Positions 1 to 8,079 of a stretch of DNA of 39,310 bases are shown here, one piece after another (position 1 is the first letter of the stretch; every line of letters begins with the position of its first letter). Under the pieces are notes generated by a model. The model saw nothing but the letters and a program-made list of their open reading frames with translations. It ran no database searches and was not told the DNA's origin. A program made the translations under genes and the position numbers. The stretch is from an uncultured Lewinella sp. (lineage in GTDB: Bacteria > Bacteroidota > Bacteroidia > Chitinophagales > Saprospiraceae): positions 1 through 39,310 of the forward strand of contig CALIGP010000113.1 of the NCBI GenBank assembly GCA_938021455.1, in the 5' to 3' direction.

Positions 1-221
1 ACTTCAAATAAGTTGCTGATTCTTAGTAGCTTACAAATGCTGGGTTCCGCAGATCCGCTTTCGTAACTAGCGATGTTACCACGGTTCAAATGAACCTTTG
101 TCGCTAACTCCGTCTGAGACCACCCTTTGCTCTTCCGAAGGTATCTAAGGTTAGAAGCAATGAAATTAGGCAAGTCTGCTCGGGTATTACCGGCTGGCTT
201 TTTTATTTCCTTGGTTTCCAT
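1..221 (-). CDS. XRE-family HTH transcriptional regulator (partial, C-terminus beyond window)
   Basis: Reading the minus strand from the ATG at 221 gives about 73 residues with no stop before the window edge, so the ORF track missed it. After a Lys-rich N-terminal tail of about 20 residues there is a classic Cro/cI helix-turn-helix: LRYLRKSKGWSQTELA, then a recognition helix region around NRGNIASYESG and the usual S-x-E-P-S ending. Proteins of this family bind operator DNA as dimers and often repress their own promoter. It diverges from the sigma factor gene at 436, so the 214-base intergenic region must serve both. A 10-bp perfect palindrome lies 15 bases upstream of the start and could be its own operator. 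The target genes and the rest of the protein cannot be seen. Confidence 0.75.
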   Translation of the reverse strand, partial: METKEIKKPAGNTRADLPNFIASNLRYLRKSKGWSQTELATKVHLNRGNIASYESGSAEPSICKLLRISNLFE

Positions 222-236
222 GGTGACGCGTTAATT

Positions 237-246
237 ACTGTACAGT
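237..246. promoter_or_regulatory. palindrome ACTGTACAGT, possible operator of the XRE regulator
   Basis: A perfect 10-bp dyad lies 15 bases upstream of the XRE start codon in the divergent region. XRE-type repressors commonly bind such dyads near their own start. This assignment is positional inference only; a 10-bp palindrome can also arise by chance. Confidence 0.3.
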
Positions 247-368
247 CTTATTTACACGCATGCCAAGTAAATAGTTGAAATATGTCAAAAAAAATTACGT
301 ATTGAGCTTTTGTCAAGACATTTTGGTACAGATCTTGCACATAAATGACGGAAATAAGGCGTTCTTAC

Positions 369-399
369 TTGCAAAGAGTCTAAATAGCGCCTATTTTTG
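369..399 (+). promoter_or_regulatory. Bacteroidota-type promoter of the sigma factor gene
   Basis: A TTG at 369-371 and the -7 element TATTTTTG (TAnnTTTG) at 392-399 are separated by 20 bases, matching the known Bacteroidota housekeeping promoter. The -7 element ends 36 bases before the ATG at 436, giving a leader of about 30 bases. Confidence 0.6.
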
Positions 400-435
400 T
401 AAAAGAATTTTACATCCCCTCTAAAAATTATCCAA

Positions 436-972
436 ATGAAAGCGACAAAGAAACAACAAAAAGAAATCCAGGACCTATTGTCTACCATAACCAATAGCCT
501 GCGTGCTTTTAGCCTGAAGCTTACCGGTAATATGAATGATGCAGAGGATCTCTATCAGGATACTGCGCTACGGATAATGACCAATGCTGAAAAGTATAAC
601 CCCGGAACCAACTTCAAGGCCTGGGCTGTGACGATCATGCGAAACATCTTTATCAACAACTATCGTAAGAAGGTTCGTCGTAACTTGATCATCGATCAAA
701 CACCGAATAACTACTATATCAATAGTGGTAATAAGACGGTACTGAATGATGGAGAGAATGAAGTAACGTTTAACGAACTTCAAGAATTAGTAGACCGCTT
801 ACCGGATGATTTTCGCGTGCCTTTTTTGATGGCCTATCAGGGATATAAGTACGATGAAATTGCCGAACAATTAGGCAGCCCGTTAGGGACAATTAAGTCC
901 CGTATCTTTTTCGCCCGTAAGAAATTACAGAAAATGTATGAAGAAGCAATGCGTGAACGTATTGTTGCGTAA
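436..972 (+). CDS. RNA polymerase sigma factor, ECF / sigma-70 family
   Basis: This 178-residue protein has the two-domain layout of group 4 (ECF) sigma factors. Region 2 runs from about residue 20 to 85 (DAEDLYQDTALRI, then FKAWAVTIMRNIFINNYRK) and binds core polymerase and the -10 element. Region 4 runs from about residue 115 to 170 (LPDDFRVPFLMAYQGYKYDEIA, then GTIKSRIFFARKKL) and holds the -35-reading HTH. There is no sigma-70 region 1.1 or 3. The region 2 to 4 linker of about 30 residues is polar. No anti-sigma gene adjoins it, so regulation is probably transcriptional or by a distant partner. It has its own promoter and a strong terminator and is therefore monocistronic. Regulon and signal are unknown. 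Confidence 0.9.
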   Translation: MKATKKQQKEIQDLLSTITNSLRAFSLKLTGNMNDAEDLYQDTALRIMTNAEKYNPGTNFKAWAVTIMRNIFINNYRKKVRRNLIIDQTPNNYYINSGNKTVLNDGENEVTFNELQELVDRLPDDFRVPFLMAYQGYKYDEIAEQLGSPLGTIKSRIFFARKKLQKMYEEAMRERIVA

Positions 973-996
973 TTCACACGGTACAGTTAAAGCACT

Positions 997-1036
997 GAAT
1001 TGGCCCCGGCATCTTTTGCCAGGGCCAATTCTTTGC
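997..1036 (+). terminator. Intrinsic terminator after the sigma factor gene
   Basis: A perfect 10-bp stem, GAATTGGCCC pairing with GGGCCAATTC (997-1006 with 1022-1031), is followed by a short T-rich stretch. It begins 24 bases after the stop codon. Confidence 0.75.
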
Positions 1037-1132
1037 TTATAATTGGGTTCTTTTTACGTTTCGTCACCTAACAAAGGTCATTTGTTGTAACTTGCAACCT
1101 TTGAAGTTAGCTGAAAATTTAGCCAAGAATTT

Positions 1133-2392
1133 ATGGGGCATCCTACTGCTGTGTTCTGGAATTTTGAACCCCTGCATGACGCCGTTATGGAGGTAGAATA
1201 TGGTCCTCAATGGTACAGGACAATGGGAGAAGGCGAACAGCCAGAAGCCATTGACGTAAAATCATTAATCGACTTTTGCCTGGAGCGCGGAGAAATAGTA
1301 AATCATTCAGCCTACGCCAATTGGCGGTGGATGAATAACTACGGAACAACTTTACAGAATCAATCAATCAGGCTCTTACAGCTTTACACCGAATCAAGAG
1401 GTAGAGCACAAAGAGTGAGCGAATTCATTGCGGAAGATATTCGATCCATGATTAAGGGTAATCCAAAAATCAAGGAGGTAATTCTTTTTGGGGATGGATC
1501 TTACCTTCTATCAATTGGTGAGGAGGTAAAAGCTGCGGGCATAAAGCTAACGGGGCTACGCGTCTCTTCGTCAAAAAAGAATGATTGGCTGGATCTCTGT
1601 GATGAAGTACTGGAGTATGAATCCATCGCCAGATTATTGAACAATGGCCAGTCTGGGTATGGAGACGCTAGTGCGTCACACGCTGAACTCAGTGAAGCCC
1701 TGCAGGAATTGAGCCGACAGTATGGAACAGAGTGGATTCCTCAAGTAAAAATCAAGCCAGTCATGCTGCGCTTGCTTCCCGAATTTAAGGAGTCAGATTT
1801 CGGCTACCCGTCTTTTGGAGCCTACTTGAACGATCAGGTTAAAATCATTGAGCGTCGGCAATTTCGTGGAATGCCAGAACCTGAGTTTCGACTACTTTCC
1901 GGCATATCTGAAGAGGCTGATCAAGAGAGCGATAACAGCCCCAAGGCTTCCCTTAAGCTCGTTCCGTTCTACCTACGGGTGGCTGCTCAGCAAGGCGTGA
2001 GAATGCCTGCTCCCGAAGTGATGTGGGTAGGGGTAGACATTTATGCTTCCTTTTTGGAGTCTAATCAGAGCTTTGATAGCTTCTCCGAACTGGATGATGA
2101 GTGCTTGCACCAGCTACGTCAGGACCTGCCCAAGACTACCCTTACGGATGCCAAGAAAATCAGGCAGGTACTGTTCAAATGCTACCTTTTCCGCCCAAGT
2201 GACGATAATACCATCGGTTTTCAGGACGAAATCGAAGGGCTTGAAGACATTGAAGACCGTTATTTCAAGCTAATGCTTGCCCGTATCGGCAATAACATTA
2301 AAGAACCGGTGGATTACCTGGCACTCAGTGCCGCACTTACCGGTGAAGAAGGATACGCTGATCGGTTGGAGCAGCTGGACGATGCAGAGTAA
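1133..2392 (+). CDS. NYN-domain (PIN-like) protein with OST-HTH/LOTUS-like domain, probably catalytically degenerate
   Basis: 419 residues. Residues 1-170 resemble the NYN RNase fold (LabA/DUF88 group): AVFWNFEPL at 6-14 sits where the family has a V-x-D-x-E-N-L strand, and FGDGSYL at 119-125 sits where it has S-G-D-S-D-F. Residues about 185-240 (WIPQVKIKPVMLRLLPEF, then DFGYPSFGAYL) look like an OST-HTH/LOTUS RNA-binding domain, a frequent partner of bacterial NYN domains. The C-terminal 180 residues are acidic and unrecognised. The active site looks degraded: the first Asp is Asn10, the partner Asn is Pro13 and the second Asp of the D-x-D pair is Ser123; only Asp121 remains. I therefore infer RNA binding or a lost nuclease rather than an active RNase. 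Domain calls rest on motif reading only. Confidence 0.65.
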   Translation: MGHPTAVFWNFEPLHDAVMEVEYGPQWYRTMGEGEQPEAIDVKSLIDFCLERGEIVNHSAYANWRWMNNYGTTLQNQSIRLLQLYTESRGRAQRVSEFIAEDIRSMIKGNPKIKEVILFGDGSYLLSIGEEVKAAGIKLTGLRVSSSKKNDWLDLCDEVLEYESIARLLNNGQSGYGDASASHAELSEALQELSRQYGTEWIPQVKIKPVMLRLLPEFKESDFGYPSFGAYLNDQVKIIERRQFRGMPEPEFRLLSGISEEADQESDNSPKASLKLVPFYLRVAAQQGVRMPAPEVMWVGVDIYASFLESNQSFDSFSELDDECLHQLRQDLPKTTLTDAKKIRQVLFKCYLFRPSDDNTIGFQDEIEGLEDIEDRYFKLMLARIGNNIKEPVDYLALSAALTGEEGYADRLEQLDDAE

Positions 2393-2448
2393 TTGGTTCA
2401 ATCCGATATTTCTTTCGGCCATAATTCACCTTGTTTATCCTATTCAGT

Positions 2449-2492
2449 GCGCCGGAGCCCTGCGGCAGGCTCAGGCGGGGCCGCAGGTGCAA
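2449..2492 (-). repeat. TGCACCTGCG repeat, copy A (long form)
   Basis: On the minus strand it reads TTGCACCTGCGG, then a GC-rich middle containing TGAGCCTGCCG, and ends in a CCGGCGC-like tail. It matches the long copy at 8036-8077 with a few differences. It lies between the NYN gene and hscA. Confidence 0.7.
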
Positions 2493-2574
2493 TGAAAGTC
2501 CTCCGTCATATTCCGCTCCTTTACTCAACTCTCTTTGTGCTCCCGGCGTTGCAATCGGACTCTAAAGAAGTTGT

Positions 2575-4455
2575 ATGGCAAAGTTCAGTATCGACCTCCA
2601 GGCCGGTAAAGTAAAAGAAGATGATGCGGTAAGTTCCGTAGGTCAGACTATTGTGGGCATTGACTTGGGTACGACGAACAGCCTCGTCGCCCGGGTAATA
2701 AACGGCAGGGCAGAAGCTGTTGCCGGGCCAGACGGAAAGTCCGTCCTCGTTCCCAGTATCGTCCATTTTGCTGATGACGGAGAAGTGGTAGTCGGCGAAG
2801 ACGCCAAAGCCTTTCTCCTGACGCACCCCGAGAGAACTATCTACTCCGTCAAGCGACTCCTGGGCAAAAGCTTTGGAGACCTTAAAAGCTTTGAAAATCG
2901 CTTTGGCTACCGGGTTATTGATGAGGACGAAGACCGGCTGGTGAAAATCGCCGTGCCCGGCCCGGATGGGCAGGACAAGTACTACAGCCCCATCGAGCTT
3001 TCGGCTAAGATTCTGAAGGCGCTGAAGGTCCGGATAGAGGCGGAGATCGGCGGCGAAGTCAGCCGCGCCGTTATCACCGTTCCGGCCTACTTCAACGACT
3101 CCCAACGACAAGCCACCCGGGATGCCGGCAAATTGGCCGGCCTTGATGTCCTCCGCATCGTAAATGAACCCACCGCCAGCAGCCTTGCCTACGGCATTGG
3201 CCTCAAGGACGAAGACGAAGGACGTACGATTGCCGTTTATGACCTTGGTGGAGGGACGTTTGACGTGTCCGTCCTGCGTATTGAGCAGGGGATTTTTGAA
3301 GTATTGAGCACCAACGGAGATACCTTCCTGGGGGGGGATGATCTGGATCAAGCAATCGTCGACCACTGGATCAACGAAAAGAGCCTAAGCGTTGATACTC
3401 CTCAACGGCGTGGGGAAATCCGCCTGCTGGCCGAACGCGCCAAGAAGCAACTATCCTTTGAAGACTCTTTCACGAGCGAGTTCCACGGTATTACGCTCTA
3501 CCTGGATCGTTCGCAGGCGAACGTTCTTTTTACCCCGCTCGTCAAACGAACCCTTGCATCCTGCGACCGCGCCCTGAAAGATGCTGGCCTTACGACCGAT
3601 GACATCGACCACGTGATCATGGTCGGCGGTTCCACCCGTGTACCACTGGTGAAAGCTGAAGTCAGTAATTTCTTCGGTAAAACCGTCAACGATAGCCTGG
3701 ACCCCGATCAGGTGGTCGCCCTTGGCGCCGCCATTCAGGCCGACGTCCTGGCCGGCAACCAGAAAGACGTATTACTGCTCGATATTACGCCCTTAAGCCT
3801 TGGTATTGAGACCGTTGGCGGCCTCATGGATCCCATCATCGCCCGTAACAGTAAAGTCCCCACCCGCGTTGGCCGCAAGTACACCACGAGTGTTGACGGG
3901 CAGAAGAACTTGAAGGTCGCCGTTTTTCAGGGCGAACGGGATATGGTAAAAGATAACCGGAAACTAGGTGAATTCGTCTTGGGAGACATACCTCCAATGC
4001 CCGCCGGAATCCCGCAAATTGAGATTCAATTCGGACTGGACGCTGACGGTATTCTTCGCGTGAAAGCCATGGAGCATCGAAGTGGTAAAAGCCAGTCGGT
4101 GACCATCAAAAGCCAGTACGGTATTAGCGAAGAAGAGATGGCAGAAATGCTCATCGAAAGCATCACGAATGCGGAGGGTGACGTCGCCGCCCGCGCGCTC
4201 GTAGAAGCCCGCAACGAAGCCAATAATGTGTTGCTAAGCACCAAAAAATTCCTGGAGCAAAATTCGGATTGGCTTACGGAAGAGCAAGCCGCTGCCATCA
4301 GTGGACATGCCGAAAAACTCTCGGCTGCCGTAGCCGGGACGGATAAGGACAGCATCAACCAGCGCCTGGAAGAACTCAACGAATTTACTACACCACTGGC
4401 CCACGAAGCCTTGGATCGTAATGTGGCTGCAGCGATTAAAGGGAGTGATCTGTAG
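2575..4455 (+). CDS. hscA: Hsp70 chaperone of the HscA type (Fe-S cluster assembly)
   Basis: 626 residues, a full-length Hsp70. The ATPase domain starts at GIDLGTTNS (28-36) after a 27-residue N-terminal extension like that of HscA. It contains [25 protein letters not shown] and [14 protein letters not shown]. The substrate-binding domain has HscA-like wording ([15 protein letters not shown], then [15 protein letters not shown]) where DnaK would read differently. The C-terminus ends at a short lid without the DnaK acidic tail. HscA uses ATP to release clusters from the scaffold IscU with help from HscB. Neither isc gene is nearby, so pathway assignment rests on sequence alone; a second DnaK paralogue is the alternative. 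A weak -7-like TCTCTTTG lies at 2530-2537. Codon use is GC-richer than in the neighbouring NYN gene. Confidence 0.8.
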   Translation: MAKFSIDLQAGKVKEDDAVSSVGQTIVGIDLGTTNSLVARVINGRAEAVAGPDGKSVLVPSIVHFADDGEVVVGEDAKAFLLTHPERTIYSVKRLLGKSFGDLKSFENRFGYRVIDEDEDRLVKIAVPGPDGQDKYYSPIELSAKILKALKVRIEAEIGGEVSRAVITVPAYFNDSQRQATRDAGKLAGLDVLRIVNEPTASSLAYGIGLKDEDEGRTIAVYDLGGGTFDVSVLRIEQGIFEVLSTNGDTFLGGDDLDQAIVDHWINEKSLSVDTPQRRGEIRLLAERAKKQLSFEDSFTSEFHGITLYLDRSQANVLFTPLVKRTLASCDRALKDAGLTTDDIDHVIMVGGSTRVPLVKAEVSNFFGKTVNDSLDPDQVVALGAAIQADVLAGNQKDVLLLDITPLSLGIETVGGLMDPIIARNSKVPTRVGRKYTTSVDGQKNLKVAVFQGERDMVKDNRKLGEFVLGDIPPMPAGIPQIEIQFGLDADGILRVKAMEHRSGKSQSVTIKSQYGISEEEMAEMLIESITNAEGDVAARALVEARNEANNVLLSTKKFLEQNSDWLTEEQAAAISGHAEKLSAAVAGTDKDSINQRLEELNEFTTPLAHEALDRNVAAAIKGSDL

Positions 4456-4457
4456 CC

Positions 4458-4471
4458 ACGGCTTCAGCCGT
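4458..4471 (+). terminator. Short hairpin after hscA
   Basis: ACGGCTTCAGCCGT forms a 6-bp stem with a two-base centre starting 3 bases after the hscA stop and is followed by TAGTTTT. The stem is short, so it is a weak terminator candidate or a small repeat. Confidence 0.45.
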
Positions 4472-4551
4472 TAGTTTTCAGGCTCTCCGATTCTTAAAAC
4501 CCCAATTAAAACCCCGTTCTTTGCGTTCCCTTTAGCGACGACTCCCCGCCA

Positions 4552-6048
4552 ATGAAACCATTCTACCTCTTTATTCCTATTTTCCTTCTGCTCACCGTGG
4601 TTGCCTGCGACGTGGAAACGGACTTTGTCACTGGTGAAGCCGTCCAGTTACGCTTCAGCCAGGATACCTTGACCTTCGATACCGTCTTCACCGCCCGTGG
4701 CTCCGCCACGCGTTCACTGAAAGTCTACAACCAGGGAGACGAGCCGGTGATGATTGACCGCATCAACGTTGCCGGAGAAACCGGCGTGAACTACACCTTC
4801 AACGTAGACGGTTTTCAGGGCCCAGAGGCCAGAGACGTTATCATCTGGGGAGGAGATTCCATCTTCGTTTTTGTGGAGGTAGAAGTTGACCCAACCGACC
4901 CAGAGAATATTAGTCCTTTCATCGCGGAGGATCGCCTGCTGTTTGAAACGGGGAGTGTGCAGGAAGAAGTGGTGCTGCTGGCCTTTGGCCAGAATGCGAA
5001 CTACGTCAATGGCTTTAATCGAGGGCAATTCTTTCGGATTACCTGCGATAACGGTATTGCTACGCTGCCGCAAGACCTGCCGACGGTCATCTACGGCTCC
5101 ATGTTCATTGACAGCTGCATTGTACAGGCTCTGCCGGGGACCCAGATATATTTCCACGGTGGTGTACAGCGCAACGATCAGGTTGGGGGGAATGGCTTCT
5201 TCAACGATGGCTTCATTTTTACCCAGCCCAATGGTAGCCTTCAGCTACTGGGCACACTGGAGGACCCCGTGATCGTTCGGACCGACCGGCTTGAAGAGAA
5301 TTTCCTTGATGATCCGGCTAAGTACCGTGGCCTCATCCTTGGCCCGGGGAGTAAAGACAATCGCCTGGAGCACACGCAACTCCTGAACGCCATCGTTGGC
5401 ATTACGCTCGATAGCCTGGCCGAAGTAACCATTGAAAACAGTACGATCGCGTACTCCGGTGGGCCAGCGATTTCTGCGTACCAGTCGCGAGTGACGGTGG
5501 ACAATTCCGTCTTCCACTCTAATTTCGGGAATGCCGTACAGTTCGTCAAGGGAGGAACACTCAATATGCAGCATACAACCGTAGCCAATTACGGTGTGGA
5601 TGCCAGCGCACTGGTACTGACAAACTTCACTTGTGATGACTCCGGCAATAACTGTCTGGCGGCAAATATGACGGCCAACATCAGCAACACCATTATCAGT
5701 GGCTCGCGGGGAAGTGAACTGATATTTCTTGACATTTTTGAAGGGAATGAACTGGATGCTTTCGTGGTCTCCATCAACAATTCCGTCGTACGGACGGATC
5801 AGGGCTTCCTTGATTCTCAGAGCGGCCTCTTCGCTGACTTCTACACGAACATCTGTGACAATTGCCTCAATCTGGAATTCAGTGACCCGATTTTTATCGA
5901 TATCTCCGAGGATGATTATCAGCTTGATTCCCTGAGCATTGCCCGGAACCTGGGCGTGTTTAACCCCGCACTACCGCTTGATATTCTTGGCGTTGAGCGG
6001 GATACCGACTCGCCGGATGCGGGCGCTTTTGAACGGGTGGATTTGTAA
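4552..6048 (+). CDS. Outer-surface lipoprotein with right-handed beta-helix repeats
   Basis: 498 residues. The N-terminus is a lipoprotein signal (MKPFYLFIPIFLLLTVVAC), with the acylated Cys at position 19 followed by Asp. Residues about 30-150 look like an immunoglobulin-type beta domain (FDTVFTARGSATRSLKVYNQG). From about 180 to 470 there are repeated short strands of the parallel beta-helix kind (pectate-lyase fold): ITLDSLAEVTIENSTIAYSGG, then VTVDNSVFHSN and NISNTIISGS. Such proteins bind or degrade polysaccharides, but no catalytic residues can be assigned. The C-terminus (DTDSPDAGAFE) is a common ending in this class. It stands alone between hscA and the convergent mlaF. Function is unknown beyond surface location. 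Confidence 0.7.
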   Translation: MKPFYLFIPIFLLLTVVACDVETDFVTGEAVQLRFSQDTLTFDTVFTARGSATRSLKVYNQGDEPVMIDRINVAGETGVNYTFNVDGFQGPEARDVIIWGGDSIFVFVEVEVDPTDPENISPFIAEDRLLFETGSVQEEVVLLAFGQNANYVNGFNRGQFFRITCDNGIATLPQDLPTVIYGSMFIDSCIVQALPGTQIYFHGGVQRNDQVGGNGFFNDGFIFTQPNGSLQLLGTLEDPVIVRTDRLEENFLDDPAKYRGLILGPGSKDNRLEHTQLLNAIVGITLDSLAEVTIENSTIAYSGGPAISAYQSRVTVDNSVFHSNFGNAVQFVKGGTLNMQHTTVANYGVDASALVLTNFTCDDSGNNCLAANMTANISNTIISGSRGSELIFLDIFEGNELDAFVVSINNSVVRTDQGFLDSQSGLFADFYTNICDNCLNLEFSDPIFIDISEDDYQLDSLSIARNLGVFNPALPLDILGVERDTDSPDAGAFERVDL

Positions 6049-6050
6049 AG

Positions 6051-6110
6051 GGAAACCTCTCCCCAACCCCTCTCCGGAGGAGAGGGGCTTTTAAAACGCT
6101 TCGCGTTTTT
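6051..6110. terminator. Double-hairpin bidirectional terminator / repeat (CTCTCCCCAACCCCTCTCC family)
   Basis: It lies 3 bases after the lipoprotein stop and between convergent genes. Hairpin 1 is CCCCTCTCC-gga-GGAGAGGGG (6067-6087). Hairpin 2 is AAAACGC-ttc-GCGTTTT region (6093-6108) with flanking A and T runs, so it can terminate in both directions. A related copy is found at 24850-24930. Confidence 0.7.
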
Positions 6111-6111
6111 T

Positions 6112-6147
6112 GCCTCCAACGCCTCCAACGCCTCCAACGCCTCCAAC
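6112..6147 (+). repeat. Tandem repeat, 4 x GCCTCCAAC
   Basis: Four perfect head-to-tail copies of a 9-bp unit are followed by ATGCGGTAGCCCC. A single diverged relative (GCCTCCAACACCTC, then TGCGGAGTCCC) occurs at about 15792-15822, so the unit belongs to an interspersed intergenic repeat that has expanded here. Confidence 0.85.
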
Positions 6148-6195
6148 ATGCGGTAGCCCCAACAGACCAAACTGCCAAAGAACTAAAAGACCACC

Positions 6196-6969
6196 TTACC
6201 CTCCCTGCCGCTGCTTCAGCGCATCTTCCCGCAACCTGCGTAAGAAGGGGCTGGCGAAGATGAAATCTTCCAGCACTTTGTTGTCACTTTCCAGTACCTG
6301 GGATTTGTCGCCCGTCCAGGCGACTTTGCCGTTCTTCAGCAGCAGGATATTATCTCCGATACCCATCACGGAGTTCATGTCGTGCGTATTGATGACGGTG
6401 GTGATATTGTTTCGGTTCGTCAGGTCACAGATTAGCTCATCGATGAGGATGGAAGTCTGGGGGTCGAGGCCGGAGTTCGGCTCGTCACAAAAGAGATATT
6501 TGGGCTCCAGAACCATGGCTCTGGCGATACCGACCCGCTTTTGCATACCACCGGAGACCTCTGAGGGGTAACGGTCGTTAATGCCTTCCATATTCACCAT
6601 TTCGAGACATTCATCCACGCGTCGGTTCTTGTCTTTCAGGCTAAGGCGGGTGAACATATCCATAGGGAAACGGATGTTTTCACCAACGGTCATCGAGTCA
6701 AACAGGGCGTTGCCCTGGAAGAGCATTCCGACTTTCATGCGGATGGACCTGATGTCCTTATCGTCTAGTGAAAACAGGTTGGTATCTCCGTAAAAGACCG
6801 CTCCTTCGGAGGGGCGGAAGAGCCCGATGAGTAGCTTCAGGAGAACGGTTTTTCCCGCGCCGGAGCTACCAATAATGAGGTTAGGCTTGCCGGCGTGAAA
6901 TTCGGCCGAGACGCCCTTGAGAACGTGGTTGTCGCCGAAGGACTTATGTAGATTTTCCGTGCGGATCAT
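6196..6969 (-). CDS. mlaF: ABC transporter ATP-binding protein, MlaF-like (phospholipid transport)
   Basis: 257 residues with a complete ABC ATPase: Walker A GSSGAGKT (34-41), Q-loop near FQGNALF, signature SGGMQKR (139-145), Walker B YLFCDEP (158-164) with D-loop SGLDP, and the switch His196 in NTHDM. The SGGMQKR-VGIARA wording and the permease partner identify the MlaF/MCE-associated group, which energises lipid movement between outer and inner membrane. It lies 13 bases downstream of the MlaE-like gene in the same operon. The MCE substrate-binding protein (MlaD) is not next to it; the operon ends here at the double hairpin, so MlaD must be encoded elsewhere. Confidence 0.88.
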   Translation of the reverse strand: MIRTENLHKSFGDNHVLKGVSAEFHAGKPNLIIGSSGAGKTVLLKLLIGLFRPSEGAVFYGDTNLFSLDDKDIRSIRMKVGMLFQGNALFDSMTVGENIRFPMDMFTRLSLKDKNRRVDECLEMVNMEGINDRYPSEVSGGMQKRVGIARAMVLEPKYLFCDEPNSGLDPQTSILIDELICDLTNRNNITTVINTHDMNSVMGIGDNILLLKNGKVAWTGDKSQVLESDNKVLEDFIFASPFLRRLREDALKQRQGG

Positions 6970-6982
6970 GCTTCGGTCGGGA

Positions 6983-7729
6983 TTAGGTCAGGAGGAGGGC
7001 GATGATGAAATCGAATAGCAGGATCAGGACGTTAGAAACGACCACTGCACTGGTACTAGCTTCGCCAAGTTCGATACTACCGCCCTTAACGTAGTAGCCA
7101 AAGTAGCAGCTCACGGAGGTGAGCAGGAAGGCGAAAACGCCCGCTTTGACGAACATGATGAATACGTAGCGGGGAACAAAAAAGGATCGAAGTCCAAGTA
7201 CGTATTCTGTATGGGAAATACTGCCGGGAAGAACCGTGGCCAGGTATCCACCAATGATACTAACGAAAGCAGATATAGCTACGAGTAAAGGAATGACCAA
7301 TACGGCGGCAATAACTTTGGGCATGATGAGGTAAGCAGCTGTGTTAACGCCCATGATTTCCATGGCATCAATGTGCTCTTTTTGCCGCATACCACCGATT
7401 TCGGCGGCGAGATTAGAGCCTACTTTGCCGGCCAAAACCAGGCAGGTAATCGTTGGGGCCATCTCGATGATGGTAATATCCCGGACGATGTAGCCAATGT
7501 AGTAGGACGGGATAAAGCTGTCGCCCAATTGATCTGCGAACTGAACGGCCGTTACCATGCCGATAAAAACGGAGATAAGTAGTACAATGAAGACAGATCC
7601 TACCCCGATGGCATCCATCTGGCGAACGGTCTCTTTATAGTACATAGAGAACCGTTCCGGCTTAGCGATGGCGGATTTTAGCAGCAAAATATATTGCCCG
7701 AAATTATAAAGGAATGTGTCTATCAGCAT
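6983..7729 (-). CDS. mlaE: MlaE-family ABC transporter permease
   Basis: 248 residues from the ATG at 7729. The core shows the family signature: VFIVLLISVFIGMVTAVQFA, the EMAPTITCLVLAGKVGSNLAAEIGGM stretch (in two parts), EQIDAMEIMGVN-type text (here EHIDAMEIMGVN) and a final hydrophobic segment LLFDFIIALLLT. About five membrane segments span the inner membrane. The ORF track starts 27 residues earlier at a GTG (7810). I prefer the ATG because it gives the normal family length and because the extra residues are Arg-rich and unlike the family. A TAnnTTTG element at 7828-7835 would allow either start. Operon with mlaF downstream. Confidence 0.85.
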   Translation of the reverse strand: MLIDTFLYNFGQYILLLKSAIAKPERFSMYYKETVRQMDAIGVGSVFIVLLISVFIGMVTAVQFADQLGDSFIPSYYIGYIVRDITIIEMAPTITCLVLAGKVGSNLAAEIGGMRQKEHIDAMEIMGVNTAAYLIMPKVIAAVLVIPLLVAISAFVSIIGGYLATVLPGSISHTEYVLGLRSFFVPRYVFIMFVKAGVFAFLLTSVSCYFGYYVKGGSIELGEASTSAVVVSNVLILLFDFIIALLLT

Positions 7730-7827
7730 GTGTCGGCCGGATCGTTTTGCGGTGCGGTATGGGGCCCGTCCCCGCAGGCTTGCGGGTTGGTAGAACGTAG
7801 TGCCTGCCACTTAGGTTGGCGATATTA

Positions 7828-7835
7828 CAAATTTA
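7828..7835 (-). promoter_or_regulatory. Putative -7 element of the mlaEF promoter
   Basis: On the minus strand this reads TAAATTTG, a perfect TAnnTTTG, about 98 bases upstream of the preferred mlaE ATG. No TTTG is found at the usual -33 distance. Repeat copy B lies just upstream. Confidence 0.4.
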
Positions 7836-7846
7836 GTGCAAATCTG

Positions 7847-7865
7847 GGCGCGGCCGCAGGTGCAA
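7847..7865 (-). repeat. TGCACCTGCG repeat, copy B (short form)
   Basis: On the minus strand it reads TTGCACCTGCGGCCGCGCC, one base different from the short form at 15705 and 37550. It is located upstream of the mlaE promoter. Confidence 0.75.
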
Positions 7866-7896
7866 GGTGAATATCTTTAAAAGCAATGAGAACCCC

Positions 7897-7999
7897 GGTT
7901 GAGGAGCTCCCGCTCCGAAAATTCGAGCCCAAAGGGCGAGCTAATACCTAATGGCAGGCTGCTGCGCGGCTGGTTTTTCGGAGTAGGAGCTCTTCAACC
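7897..7999. repeat. 103-bp imperfect palindrome, MITE-like
   Basis: The arms of about 25 bp begin GGTTGAgGAGCTCC and end GGAGCTCtTCAACC, with CTCCGAAAA pairing with TTTTTCGGAG inside. The loop holds smaller hairpins (GCCCAAAGGGC and a CAGGCTGC/GCGCGGCTGG pair). It fills most of the gap between mlaE and the permease and has no coding potential. No clear target-site duplication is seen. Confidence 0.65.
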
Positions 8000-8035
8000 A
8001 CTGTACACTAGTCACCTTGCTCCTTTACCTCCCTC

Positions 8036-8077
8036 TGCACCTGCGGACCCCGCTGAGCCTGCCGAAGTGTCCGCGCC
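8036..8077 (+). repeat. TGCACCTGCG repeat, copy C (long form)
   Basis: The 42-bp unit starts TGCACCTGCGGACC and ends GTGTCCGCGCC. GCGGAC near the start pairs with GTCCGC near the end, so it can fold into a hairpin. It ends two bases before the permease stop codon (complement at 8080-8082). Confidence 0.75.
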
Positions 8078-8079
8078 GC

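Noticed and set aside
2521-3366. 281-residue minus-strand ORF opposite hscA
   Set aside because: It is a shadow of the Hsp70 gene, whose plus-strand frame holds all family motifs.
5919-6178. Minus-strand ORFs with EALEALEAL or RRWRRWRRW repeats
   Set aside because: They are translations of the 9-bp GCCTCCAAC tandem repeat and flanking hairpins, not proteins.
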